In this document: positions 29,287 through 37,952 of the stretch, in pieces
Layout of the letters: each line of letters begins with the position of its first letter
Position numbering within the stretch: the stretch's first letter is position 1
Assembly (NCBI RefSeq): GCF_001424405.1
Contig: NZ_LMPS01000001.1
Location: 367,974-431,973, forward strand
Origin: Dyadobacter sp. Leaf189
Lineage (GTDB): Bacteria; Bacteroidota; Bacteroidia; Cytophagales; Spirosomataceae
Direction: 5' to 3'
Length of the DNA: 64,000 nt
Notes under the pieces: model-generated
Told to the model about the DNA's origin: nothing
Databases searched by the model: none
The model's input: only the letters and a program-made list of their open reading frames with translations
Program-made: the position numbers and the translations under genes

Positions 29287-32200
29287 ATGTCAATCACCGA
29301 AGTAGCAGTAAAAAGACCGCTCTTCATCATAGTAGTATTCACGGTGTTGATACTATTTGGTGTGATCAGCTATAAACAATTGTCCTATAACCTTTTACCG
29401 AAGTTTGAGGCCAATGTTGTCAGTGTAATGACGACGTACCGCGGTGCCGCTGCGGACGAAGTCGAAACTAACGTTACCAAACACATCGAAGACGCAGTTT
29501 CAGCGATTGAAGGTTTGGACCAGATCAACTCAACTTCTCAGGAAGGCGTTTCTTCTGTGATTATCCAGTTGAAACAAGGTATCAGCGTCGATTTGGCACA
29601 ACAGGAAGCGCAGCGTAAAGTAGAGCAGGTGATTTCACTTCTGCCCGACGATGCCGACCGCCCCGTGATCAACAAGTTCTCAACCGATGAAATCCCGGTG
29701 TTGAGAATGGGGGTTACCGCCAACCTTTCACCCTCCGCATTGTATGATTTGATCGATGAGAAGCTGAAACCACAGCTATCCAACGTGACTGGCGTGGGTC
29801 AGGTGACGATCATCGGTGGTACCGAGCGCCAGATCCAGGTGAATATCAGTCAGGATAAATTGAAAGCTTATCGCCTGTCCATTGCTCAGGTTTCCAATGC
29901 GATCAACAATGCAAATACTTCGTTCCCAGCCGGTCAGGTGAAAACGCAGGAAGATCAGCTTTCCATTCGTTTTGACGCAAAACTGACAACGGTTGAAAAT
30001 CTGCGCAATGTAATTGTGGGCCGTAACAGCACTGGCGGACAGGTTTTCCTGAAAGATATTGCCGAAGTGTATGACGGAACTGCCGACGCAACTGCGGTAA
30101 ACCATATCAATGGTCGCCCCTCAGTTGCTTTGCAAATCCAGAAACAATCCGATGCCAATGCAGTGGACGTAAGCAAGTTGACCCGCGAACGTTTGACGAC
30201 TTTGGAAAAACAGTACGCTTCCGCTGGTCTGAAATTCAACATTGCATCTGACCAGTCGATTTATACATTGGCCTCAGCTGATGCAGTTGTGTTTGACCTT
30301 GGACTTGCCGTTTTGATCGTGTCCATTGTGATGTTACTGTTCCTGCATAGTGTCCGGAGCTCGATGTTTATCCTCGTGGCCCTGCCTTCATCCATGATCC
30401 CTACTTTCATTTTAATGAGCGTTTTAGGATTCTCACTCAATTTGATGACGTTAATGGCGCTTTCGCTTGTGGTAGGTATCCTGGTCGACGACTCGATTGT
30501 GGTTTTGGAAAACATCAACCGCCACATGGAAATGGGTAAGAGCCGCTGGCAGGCTGCATTGGACGGACGTGCAGAAATCGGTTTCACGGCGCTTGCGATC
30601 ACTTTGGTGGACGTTGTGGTATTCGTGCCGCTTGCATTGACTTCCGGTTTGATCGGTAACATTCTGAGAGAATTCTCGCTCGTGGTCGTGTTCTCGACAT
30701 TGATGAGTTTGTTTGTCTCGTTTACCCTTACCCCGCTTCTCGCTTCGCGTTTTGGTAAAATAGAGATTTTGGATAAAAACACACTCTGGGGCAAGCTGAA
30801 CCTTGGTTTTGAGCGGTTTTTGGATCGGATCAAAGACGAGTACGGACGTATTCTGACCTGGGTTTTGGGTCATAAAAGATACATTTTCATTCTTTCGCTT
30901 TTGCTCATTGTAGGCTCCATTGCATTGGTTCCTGCCGGCTTTATTGGTGCCGCTTTCATGCAGCAAAGTGACCGCGGCGAGCTGAATGTTTCCATTGAAC
31001 TTGCGCCGACAGCGTCAGTTTACCAGACCAATCAGGTAGCTCAGAAAGTTGAAAAGCTGCTTTTGGGAAGAAAAGAAGTAACCAAAGTCTTCACCAATGT
31101 AGGTTACAGCAGCACTGGTTTGGGGACGACATCCAATAGTAACATTGCCGATTTGACGGTGCAATTGGTTGATAAAGCTGAACGTCCGATGTCAGCAGAG
31201 GATTTTGGTACAGAGATTCAGAAGGAAATTCTTCGGATACCAGGTGTAAAAGTGACTGTGGCACCTACCTCGATTACGGGTAATGCCAACCAGGCGCCGA
31301 TCCAGGTGGCTGTAAAAGGGACCGATATGGCGACAATCCGTAAGACAGCCGCGCAGGTGAAAGAAGTGGTAGCTTCCATTCCGGGCACTGCCAACGTGGA
31401 TTATTCTGTTGATGATCCGAAACCGGAGGTGGGTGTGTCACTGGATCGCGAGAAAATGTCGCAGCTCGGTATCAATGCAGCAGAAGTTGGAGCTGCCTTG
31501 CAGACTGCATTCCGCGGAGATGACCGTTCAAAATTTAAAGAAAATGGCAAGGAATACGATATCATGGTGACGCTAGACCAGTTTAACCGTTCCAAAGCCG
31601 ACGATATCCGCCATTTGACATTTGTTAACAGTACAGGACAAACATTCGAATTATCGCAGTTTGCAACGGTAAAAGAAGGAATGGGCGAAAGCGTATTGCA
31701 ACGGATCGACCGTTTGTCTTCGATCACTATCAATTCACAGGTGATAGGTCGCCCATCCGGTTCGATCGGTGCAGATATTCAGGCTAAAATGGCGAGTGTG
31801 AAACTGCCGGAAGGCGTTTTCATCGAATATCGTGGTGACCTGAAAAACCAGGCGGATGCATTCGGAAGTCTTGGTTTGGCGCTTGTACTCGGTATTGTGC
31901 TGATTTACCTGATCATGGTCGCACTTTACGAAAGTACCATTTATCCTTTCGTTGTATTGTTCTCAATCCCGGTTGCATTGGTCGGTGCATTGACGGCATT
32001 GGCTCTGACAATGGAAAGTTTGACAATCTTCTCGATCGTGGGTATGATTATGCTTCTCGGTCTGGTAGCTAAGAATGCGATTTTGATCGTCGATTTTACC
32101 AATCAGCTGAAAGAAGAAGGTCACGCATTGAAAGACGCCCTGATCGAAGCAGGTAAAGAACGTCTCCGCCCGATCCTGATGACAACTATCGCGATGATCG

Positions 32201-32412
32201 CGGGTATGTTACCAATCGCGCTGGCGTCCGGCGACGGAGCCGAGGTGAAAAATGGGATGGCGTGGGTAATTATCGGTGGTTTGACCAGCTCATTATTGCT
32301 GACGCTGTTCCTGGTTCCGAGCGTGTACTACGTTGTTGACAGGGTGAAAGAGCGCCTTGCCAACCGTAAGAAGAAAAAGCACCAGAACGAAGAGTTGCTG
32401 CTGGAAGCGTAG
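29287..32412 (+). CDS. RND family efflux pump permease (AcrB/HAE1-like)
   Basis: 1041 residues, the normal length. Twelve membrane segments in two repeats with large periplasmic loops; the proton-relay segment LSLVVGILVDDSIVVLENIN in TM4 has the essential paired Asp residues, and KNAILIVDFTNQLKEEG marks TM10-11. The multi-drug class rather than metal class is suggested by these, but the drug range is unknown. Energy comes from the proton gradient. Third gene of the marR-linked efflux operon, ended by a strong hairpin. Confidence 0.95.
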   Translation: MSITEVAVKRPLFIIVVFTVLILFGVISYKQLSYNLLPKFEANVVSVMTTYRGAAADEVETNVTKHIEDAVSAIEGLDQINSTSQEGVSSVIIQLKQGISVDLAQQEAQRKVEQVISLLPDDADRPVINKFSTDEIPVLRMGVTANLSPSALYDLIDEKLKPQLSNVTGVGQVTIIGGTERQIQVNISQDKLKAYRLSIAQVSNAINNANTSFPAGQVKTQEDQLSIRFDAKLTTVENLRNVIVGRNSTGGQVFLKDIAEVYDGTADATAVNHINGRPSVALQIQKQSDANAVDVSKLTRERLTTLEKQYASAGLKFNIASDQSIYTLASADAVVFDLGLAVLIVSIVMLLFLHSVRSSMFILVALPSSMIPTFILMSVLGFSLNLMTLMALSLVVGILVDDSIVVLENINRHMEMGKSRWQAALDGRAEIGFTALAITLVDVVVFVPLALTSGLIGNILREFSLVVVFSTLMSLFVSFTLTPLLASRFGKIEILDKNTLWGKLNLGFERFLDRIKDEYGRILTWVLGHKRYIFILSLLLIVGSIALVPAGFIGAAFMQQSDRGELNVSIELAPTASVYQTNQVAQKVEKLLLGRKEVTKVFTNVGYSSTGLGTTSNSNIADLTVQLVDKAERPMSAEDFGTEIQKEILRIPGVKVTVAPTSITGNANQAPIQVAVKGTDMATIRKTAAQVKEVVASIPGTANVDYSVDDPKPEVGVSLDREKMSQLGINAAEVGAALQTAFRGDDRSKFKENGKEYDIMVTLDQFNRSKADDIRHLTFVNSTGQTFELSQFATVKEGMGESVLQRIDRLSSITINSQVIGRPSGSIGADIQAKMASVKLPEGVFIEYRGDLKNQADAFGSLGLALVLGIVLIYLIMVALYESTIYPFVVLFSIPVALVGALTALALTMESLTIFSIVGMIMLLGLVAKNAILIVDFTNQLKEEGHALKDALIEAGKERLRPILMTTIAMIAGMLPIALASGDGAEVKNGMAWVIIGGLTSSLLLTLFLVPSVYYVVDRVKERLANRKKKKHQNEELLLEA

Positions 32413-32468
32413 ACTTTGTGTCTGCAAACTGGAAGCTCAAAAGCTTATTAGTAAGTACCTTCCTTTAT

Positions 32469-32504
32469 AAACACAAAGATCTCCGCAAGGAGATCTTTGT
32501 GTTT
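32469..32504 (+). terminator. Terminator of the efflux operon
   Basis: A perfect 16-bp stem (AAACACAAAGATCTCC with its complement) closed by a GCAA tetraloop, 56 bases after the RND stop. The downstream T-run is part of the stem. Confidence 0.8.
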
Positions 32505-32698
32505 ACGGGCAGTGCACAACATCAGGAAGATAAGTAGAAATAGGTTTAAAACTCGTCAATACATACTTCCACATCGGAAGGTTGGCTTTCCCGCAAAATA
32601 ATCCTGCTCCTCCTCGCAGTCACTAAATGCGTTTTCATTTAGACAAGCTTCTTCTTTTGTACGAGATAAATAAATGTTCAACTACAAAATCTAAAAAG

Positions 32699-33475
32699 AT
32701 GAAGCTAACAAAACTATTTCCGGTAGCTATGAGCATGGCCTGCGCCATAATGCTAAGCAGTTGCTCAAAAGAAGACGCACAAACACCTCAGCCGCTCGTT
32801 GAAAGCGCGAATGGACACTCGAGTGCTAAGACGAATGCAGGGGAGGTGGTAGAGTCTCCGTATTTTCCTGCAACAACGGGGGTAAAGGGTTTTGAAAAAT
32901 ATCCAACAGGCTGGACTAAATTGGTTGGGCCAAACCCTTCAATACCTGCGGGCTCGTCTTCACTTACATCGCTTTGGGGACTTGAGAATTGGAGTAACTC
33001 AGTAAATCCGCAGTGGATAAAGCCACTACTGCCCGCTACCGGGAATCCAGTCGAAAGCTCTTTTATCACTGTAAAAAGTTTCGCCGAAACTTCTGCAGAG
33101 ACGAACGATAAATCTGGTGCACTTACTACGATTAAAAACTTAAAGCCAGGTAAAATGTATACAATAACATTTTATGTAGCAACTACGACTGTTGCCGGGC
33201 TATCAGGTAATGGCGAAACATCTGTTGCAGCAGCCTCTGCTGAAATCAAAATGTTAAATGTTAACAGTGGAATGACTACAACGAAAATCAACTTTGGAGG
33301 ATTACAAGCAACATGGGTGAAAAAGACAATTACATTCACAGCCCAGGCTGATAATGCCAAGTTTGTTTTCTCAGGTTTGACGCCACTTGGAAATGTGTAT
33401 TCCTATATTCACCTCTTTGTTGATAGGAACTCTATTGTAGAATTTATCCCTTTCCAGCCTATGGTTGTGCAATAG
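32699..33475 (+). CDS. Secreted lipoprotein, paralogue A, function unknown
   Basis: 258 residues from ATG 32699; the frame is open further upstream but only this start gives a lipoprotein signal (MKLTKLFPVAMSMACAIMLS, Cys22 followed by SKED). The SKED after the Cys resembles an acidic lipoprotein export sequence for surface display in Bacteroidota. The rest is beta-rich with a carbohydrate-binding-module-like look (NLKPGKMYTITFYVATTTVA, WVKKTITFTAQADNAKFVFS), but I cannot name a family. The next gene is a frameshifted paralogue with a similar upstream region. Confidence 0.8.
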   Translation: MKLTKLFPVAMSMACAIMLSSCSKEDAQTPQPLVESANGHSSAKTNAGEVVESPYFPATTGVKGFEKYPTGWTKLVGPNPSIPAGSSSLTSLWGLENWSNSVNPQWIKPLLPATGNPVESSFITVKSFAETSAETNDKSGALTTIKNLKPGKMYTITFYVATTTVAGLSGNGETSVAAASAEIKMLNVNSGMTTTKINFGGLQATWVKKTITFTAQADNAKFVFSGLTPLGNVYSYIHLFVDRNSIVEFIPFQPMVVQ

Positions 33476-33493
33476 GTTATGTATAGTCTAGGT

Positions 33494-33524
33494 AAAAACC
33501 GTCTCATTGCATGAGGCGGTTTTT
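33494..33524 (+). terminator. Intrinsic terminator after lipoprotein A
   Basis: A 13-bp stem with one G-T pair (33494-33506 with 33512-33524) and loop TTGCA, right arm ending in five T residues. Confidence 0.85.
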
Positions 33525-33798
33525 ATGTTTACTGGCTAATGGTAAGTAAACATGCAGCTATGACAGGGGTATAAGAATTCGCAGATTACATTTTAGAAGA
33601 TCCATTTCCACGAACTATCTCGAACCGCAATCCCGCAATAATTACAATTCAGTGATTACAATTTTCTTCTTTAAACCTCCTGATTGCCGAAGAATAACCC
33701 CGACCCGCCCGGTACTCACTATTAAGTGTACAATCGTTGTTCAACACATTGCTTTGCAGCAAGTACAAAATGTATGTTCAACTTTAAATTTTTTTCAA
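33525..33798 (+). other. Upstream region of the paralogous pseudogene
   Basis: No gene. Its last 130 bases resemble the region before lipoprotein A: CCGAAGAATAACCCCGACCC against CCGCAAAATAATCCTGCTCC, a shared TCACTA, and TGTTCAACT about 20-25 bases before each start codon. This suggests the duplication included the control region. Confidence 0.5.
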
Positions 33799-34493
33799 AT
33801 GAATTTAGTACAAAAATTACCTATTGGTTTGGGCTTGGCTTGCATGATGATGCTGAGCAGTTGCTCGAAAGAAGATGTGCAAGTGGCGGAGCCGCACGAA
33901 GCTTCTATGGCGGCGGTTTCAGAAGCCAGTCTAAAAGTTCGTGGTCCTGTATTGCCGTCAAGTCAAGGAACAGTTACCGGTAATGCGAACTCTAACTCTG
34001 GATCGCTGCCAGGGTGGTCTGCGCTTCATGTATTAGGAGTGTCAAACTTCAAGTACCTTCTAGGTGATCCATCATTCCCTGGGTAACTCCTTTGCCGTTA
34101 GTGGTTCCCGGTCCATCCACTTTCGTAACACTCAAGACAGATAAGAATGATTCAAATTGGTCTATTGCGGCGATGGAAGGTTTAATTGCAGGTAAAATGT
34201 ACACAGTAACATTTAACCTATCTACGTCAAAACCTATTGGAGAGCAGGAGCGATATGCGGAGACCGCCGAAGTTTACGTAGACGGTTTAGATGCTCAAAA
34301 TTTGAAGAAAGTAATCCATTTTGCTGGAAAGGAAGGGCAGTGGATAACAGAAAGTATTACTTTTATAGCAAAGAAAGATAAGCATGGCTTCAATGTTTTC
34401 ACTCCTGGCCTTAGCAACGGCACAGCAACTTTCAACTTAAAGACATATGTTAACATTCTTGTCGGGCAAAATGCTTTAAAACAATGGCCGTAA
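33799..34493 (+). pseudogene. Frameshifted lipoprotein, paralogue B
   Basis: The first part (33799-34086) starts MNLVQKLPIGLGLACMMMLS with lipidated Cys before SKEDVQ, and stops after GDPSFPG. The second part, in the next frame and open from 34068 to the stop at 34493, reads PWVTPLPLVVPGPSTFVTLK then GKMYTVTFNLST and WITESITFIAKKDKHGF. Paralogue A has WIKPLLP, SSFITVK, GKMYTITF and WVKKTITF at matching places, so the two pieces were one gene. A one-base deletion near 34065-34083 would explain it. A sequencing error is possible and would restore a lipoprotein of about 230 residues. Confidence 0.75.
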
Positions 34494-34500
34494 AAAAATA

Positions 34501-34544
34501 GGCATAAAAAAACCACCTGGGGATCCTAGGTGGTTTTTTATGCC
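34501..34544. terminator. Bidirectional terminator
   Basis: About 17 paired bases (GGCATAAAAAAACCACCT with AGGTGGTTTTTTATGCC, one bulged A) around a 9-base loop, with A/T tracts on both sides. It separates paralogue B from the convergent DsbD-like gene. Confidence 0.88.
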
Positions 34545-34687
34545 TCCAAAGAAAAACTTACCGCCTCTCCCACGAATTTATCTTACGATCTTGCCCGAAG
34601 TTTGACAATTTCTAATTACCAGTCATAAGACGGAGCTAGCTTTGAGAGTGATTTTGTTCACAATTTCTATCAACCCCGAGTGCATTC

Positions 34688-36763
34688 CTACTTCCCAAAC
34701 GCCGCCTTCCCACTATCCAGAAACGCTGCAAAATTCGCTGCATTCAAATCGTAATTCTTAGGCTTCACGAGCAGGTTGCCTTCGTGATCTACCAGGCAGT
34801 AGTGTGGCTGGGCGTTGTTGTTGTATTTTACAATTTGCAGGTCTGCGTTTTGTGCACCGATTGTCTTTTTGACTTTATTGTCATACTTGGAAGTATACCA
34901 TTGCGATTCAGGTAATTCTGTTTTGTCGTCCACATACAAAGCAACAATCACATAATCATTCCGAAGCCTTTGCAGCACCGCAGGATCAACCCAAACACGG
35001 GCTTCCATTTCACGACAATTCACACAACCGTGTCCCGTAAAATCAATGAAAACAGGCTTGTTAACTTTTTTGGCATAAGCCAATGCTTCCTGATAATCGA
35101 AAAACCCATTGAGCTCATGCGGTAAATGGAAGAGATCGGAATACTTTCCGGCGATTTCGCTGCTGTTGCCTGCTGCGGCGGTACCCGCACTTCTTTTACT
35201 CAAATCAAAATCCAGAGACGACTGCGGAGGCAGATAACCAGCCAGCGCTTTCAGTGGCGCGCCCCACATTCCTGGCAACATGTAAATCACAAAAGTGAAT
35301 GTAATAATGCTCAGCAACAGCCGCGGTACGCTCACTTTTTCCAAAAGGGAATCATGCGGCGTTCTGATCTTTCCAAGAAGATAAAAACCCAGCATCGCGA
35401 AAATCACGATCCAGAATGCGAGATAGATTTCTCTGTCCAGCAAGCCCCAGTGGTAAACCTGATCGGCGATACTGAAAAACTTCAGTGCAAGCGCCAGTTC
35501 CAGAAAGCCTAGACAAACTTTCACGGTATTCAGCCAGCCGCCCGATTTAGGGAGCGATTTTAGCCACTGCGGAAATAAGGCAAATGAAGTAAATGGAATC
35601 GCAAATGCAGCGGAGAATGCCGCCATTCCGATAATTGGCTTCACTACTTCGCCGCCCGCTGAGGCTACGAGCAAGCTACCCACGATCGGGCCGGTACAGG
35701 AAAATGAAACCAGTACCAATGTAAATGCCATGAAGAAAACGCCCGCATATCCACCCTGATCAGCCTTCTGGTCCATTTTATTCACAAACCCACTCGGAAG
35801 TACGATCTCAAATAGTCCCAGAAAAGAGAGACCGAAAACGATGAATATCCCGAAAAACAGCAGGTTAGGCAGCCAGTGCGTACTTAAAAAGTTAGCAAAT
35901 GCGGGTCCGTTCAGGCGCGATACAACGGTACCTATTAATGTATAAATGAGTACAATCGAGATTCCGTACATAAAAGCTTTCACCTTGCCTTTTTCCTGAT
36001 TGGTGAAATAGCTTACCGTCATTGGAATAATCGGGAATACGCAGGGAGTAAGCAATGCGACAAGCCCCGACAGGAACGCAGCTAGTGCAAATGCCCACAA
36101 AGAACCGTCGGCGGCAGTGTCCTCGGTATTTGCAGCAGCAGCAACGGGAGCTTTTTCAGTCAGTGTTGAAGAGCTGCTATCAACAGTTGCAGGTGCCGGA
36201 GCAGCGGCAGCATTTTCAGTAGAATCAGCTGAGGCTACGTTACTTTCCGCAGGAGTACTTTCCGGTGCGACTGTGCTACCAGCTGCCGCGACCTTCAAGC
36301 CTTTGAATTCGAAATCCTCTCCGCCCGGGATACAAAGCCCGGTTACGTGACTGCAGGTCTGGTATTCAGAAGTACCTTTGATTACCGGATTGTCGGCCAG
36401 AATTTTGATAGTTTGCTTGAAAACCGCTTTTCCTTCAAAGTATTTTACATTTCCATTCCATACCTCTTCAAACTTCGTCTTCGGATTCTGCGGTTTAAGC
36501 TTGCCGACCACTTCAAAAGTATTGTTCTTCTCAAAAGTGAAAGTGGTGAGCATTGGTCCCAGGTCAGGATCAAAGTCGGACGAATACATATACCAGTCTT
36601 TGTCGATCGTTGCAGTGAAAACAAGATCGACGGTCTCCCCCTTTTTTACATCAGGCTTCGAAAAAGAGTAGCTCCATTGGGCTTTGGCTTTCTGGATCTG
36701 CGCAGAGGCAGCAATGGAAACAAGAAGAAAAAAGCTTAAAAAGAGGAAAATACTGCGTTTCAT
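34688..36763 (-). CDS. dsbD: Thiol:disulfide interchange protein DsbD
   Basis: 691 residues from ATG 36763, giving a good signal (MKRSIFLFLSFFLLVSIAAS). Order: N-terminal periplasmic immunoglobulin-like domain (about 22-160, with the QTCSHVTGLCIPGG cysteine pair), an Ala/Ser/Thr-rich linker, eight membrane segments with the reactive cysteines in LLTPCVFPIIP and SFSCTGPIVGS, and a C-terminal thioredoxin domain with C580-V-N-C583. It passes electrons from cytoplasmic thioredoxin to periplasmic thiols for disulfide isomerisation or cytochrome c maturation. Complete and monocistronic as far as seen. Confidence 0.93.
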   Translation of the reverse strand: MKRSIFLFLSFFLLVSIAASAQIQKAKAQWSYSFSKPDVKKGETVDLVFTATIDKDWYMYSSDFDPDLGPMLTTFTFEKNNTFEVVGKLKPQNPKTKFEEVWNGNVKYFEGKAVFKQTIKILADNPVIKGTSEYQTCSHVTGLCIPGGEDFEFKGLKVAAAGSTVAPESTPAESNVASADSTENAAAAPAPATVDSSSSTLTEKAPVAAAANTEDTAADGSLWAFALAAFLSGLVALLTPCVFPIIPMTVSYFTNQEKGKVKAFMYGISIVLIYTLIGTVVSRLNGPAFANFLSTHWLPNLLFFGIFIVFGLSFLGLFEIVLPSGFVNKMDQKADQGGYAGVFFMAFTLVLVSFSCTGPIVGSLLVASAGGEVVKPIIGMAAFSAAFAIPFTSFALFPQWLKSLPKSGGWLNTVKVCLGFLELALALKFFSIADQVYHWGLLDREIYLAFWIVIFAMLGFYLLGKIRTPHDSLLEKVSVPRLLLSIITFTFVIYMLPGMWGAPLKALAGYLPPQSSLDFDLSKRSAGTAAAGNSSEIAGKYSDLFHLPHELNGFFDYQEALAYAKKVNKPVFIDFTGHGCVNCREMEARVWVDPAVLQRLRNDYVIVALYVDDKTELPESQWYTSKYDNKVKKTIGAQNADLQIVKYNNNAQPHYCLVDHEGNLLVKPKNYDLNAANFAAFLDSGKAAFGK

Positions 36764-36879
36764 ATCGTTTTGACGGACTGATATTCGGTGAAAGGGCATT
36801 ATCTATTGAGTTAATAGAGTAAGTGCCGGGTCTTAATTGAACGTAATTTTGCCAAAAAAATTCATCAATCGAAATTCCG

Positions 36880-36910
36880 TTTCGCCCCGCTGCTGTTTCT
36901 GTTACCTTTG
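36880..36910 (+). promoter_or_regulatory. Candidate argB promoter
   Basis: TACCTTTG at 36903-36910 matches the -7 consensus; TTTC at 36880-36883 is a 3-of-4 match to the -33 element, 19 bases upstream. The argB ATG is 33 bases further on. Confidence 0.45.
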
Positions 36911-36943
36911 TGCCCGCAATACCGAATCGTAAAATCAGTCAGT

Positions 36944-37729
36944 ATGTCCCAGTCCCTATATATTGTAAAAATCGGCGGCAACGTAATCGATAATCCTGAC
37001 GCCTGCTCACGCTTTTTAAATGCATTTGCTCAGCTTGATACTTTGAAAATTCTGGTCCATGGTGGCGGAAAGGTGGCCACGCAGGTTGCAGCCAAATTGC
37101 AGATTGAAACCGAAATGGTGGAAGGCCGGAGAATTACCGACAAGCCTATGCTCGACGTGGTGACAATGGTATATGGCGGGTTGGTCAACAAAAACCTGGT
37201 GGCGCAGTTACAGTCGCTCGGCTGCAATGCAATCGGACTTACCGGTGCCGACGGTGGGATTATCCGGTCTGTAAAGCGACCTGTGAAAACGATTGATTAC
37301 GGATTTGTCGGAGATATTGAATCGGTCAATGCAGGTCAGATCGCCGCGTTGCTCAATAGCAGCCTCGTTCCGCTGATCGCCCCGCTTACTTATAGTTCAG
37401 AGGGGCTACTCCTCAATACCAATGCAGATACAATGGCGTCGGCCACGGCTGTGGCGCTGGGCGGGAGTTATGATGTAAACCTTATCTATTGTTTCGAGAA
37501 GAAGGGTGTATTATCTAACCCGGACAATGACGAATCGGTGATCCCGCAGCTGAATCCCGAAACTTACGCAACCTATAAAGCTTCCGGCGCAATCAACAAA
37601 GGCATGATCCCCAAGCTGGACAATGCATTTGCCGCATTGAATGCAGGCGTAAAGCAGGTCACGATCTGCCACGCTGATGAACTGCTGAATGCAACGCGGT
37701 CTTCCGCAGGTACTTCAATAACATTATAG
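36944..37729 (+). CDS. argB: Acetylglutamate kinase family (ArgB)
   Basis: 261 residues from ATG 36944 (MSQSLYIVKIGGNVID); an upstream frame extension lacks a good start. VKIGGNVI is the phosphate-binding start, ILVHGGGKVATQVAAKL the nucleotide/substrate loop, and VEGRRITDKPMLDVVTMVYG the acyl-glutamate site. It phosphorylates N-acylglutamate in arginine synthesis. Some Bacteroidota use succinylated rather than acetylated intermediates, so the natural substrate may be N-succinylglutamate. The other early arg genes are not adjacent; argH is 8 kb away. Confidence 0.92.
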   Translation: MSQSLYIVKIGGNVIDNPDACSRFLNAFAQLDTLKILVHGGGKVATQVAAKLQIETEMVEGRRITDKPMLDVVTMVYGGLVNKNLVAQLQSLGCNAIGLTGADGGIIRSVKRPVKTIDYGFVGDIESVNAGQIAALLNSSLVPLIAPLTYSSEGLLLNTNADTMASATAVALGGSYDVNLIYCFEKKGVLSNPDNDESVIPQLNPETYATYKASGAINKGMIPKLDNAFAALNAGVKQVTICHADELLNATRSSAGTSITL

Positions 37730-37750
37730 ACATTTTGCATCTGCCTCTTC

Positions 37751-37791
37751 AAGGCTACTGCTTATCGATTGTAATCGTAGGTAGTAGCCTT
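37751..37791 (+). terminator. Terminator after argB
   Basis: AAGGCTACT (37751-37759) pairs with AGTAGCCTT (37783-37791), with an inner CGATT/AATCG hairpin, followed by CTTTTATTC. Confidence 0.7.
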
Positions 37792-37952
37792 CTTTTATTC
37801 TGCCAATAATCTTCATAGCCATATTTAATTTCTACATTATTTATCTTTCCAGTACCTAATTAGTAATTTTTTTTAAGAAGATTCGCCTTAATTAAAAATT
37901 AAATATTAAAATTGTGTTAATTTTAATCCTCAACTAATACGCAATTCAAACT

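Noticed and set aside
30261..30833. 190-codon open frame opposite the RND pump gene
   Set aside because: Antisense shadow of a highly conserved membrane protein; no start signal or known motif.
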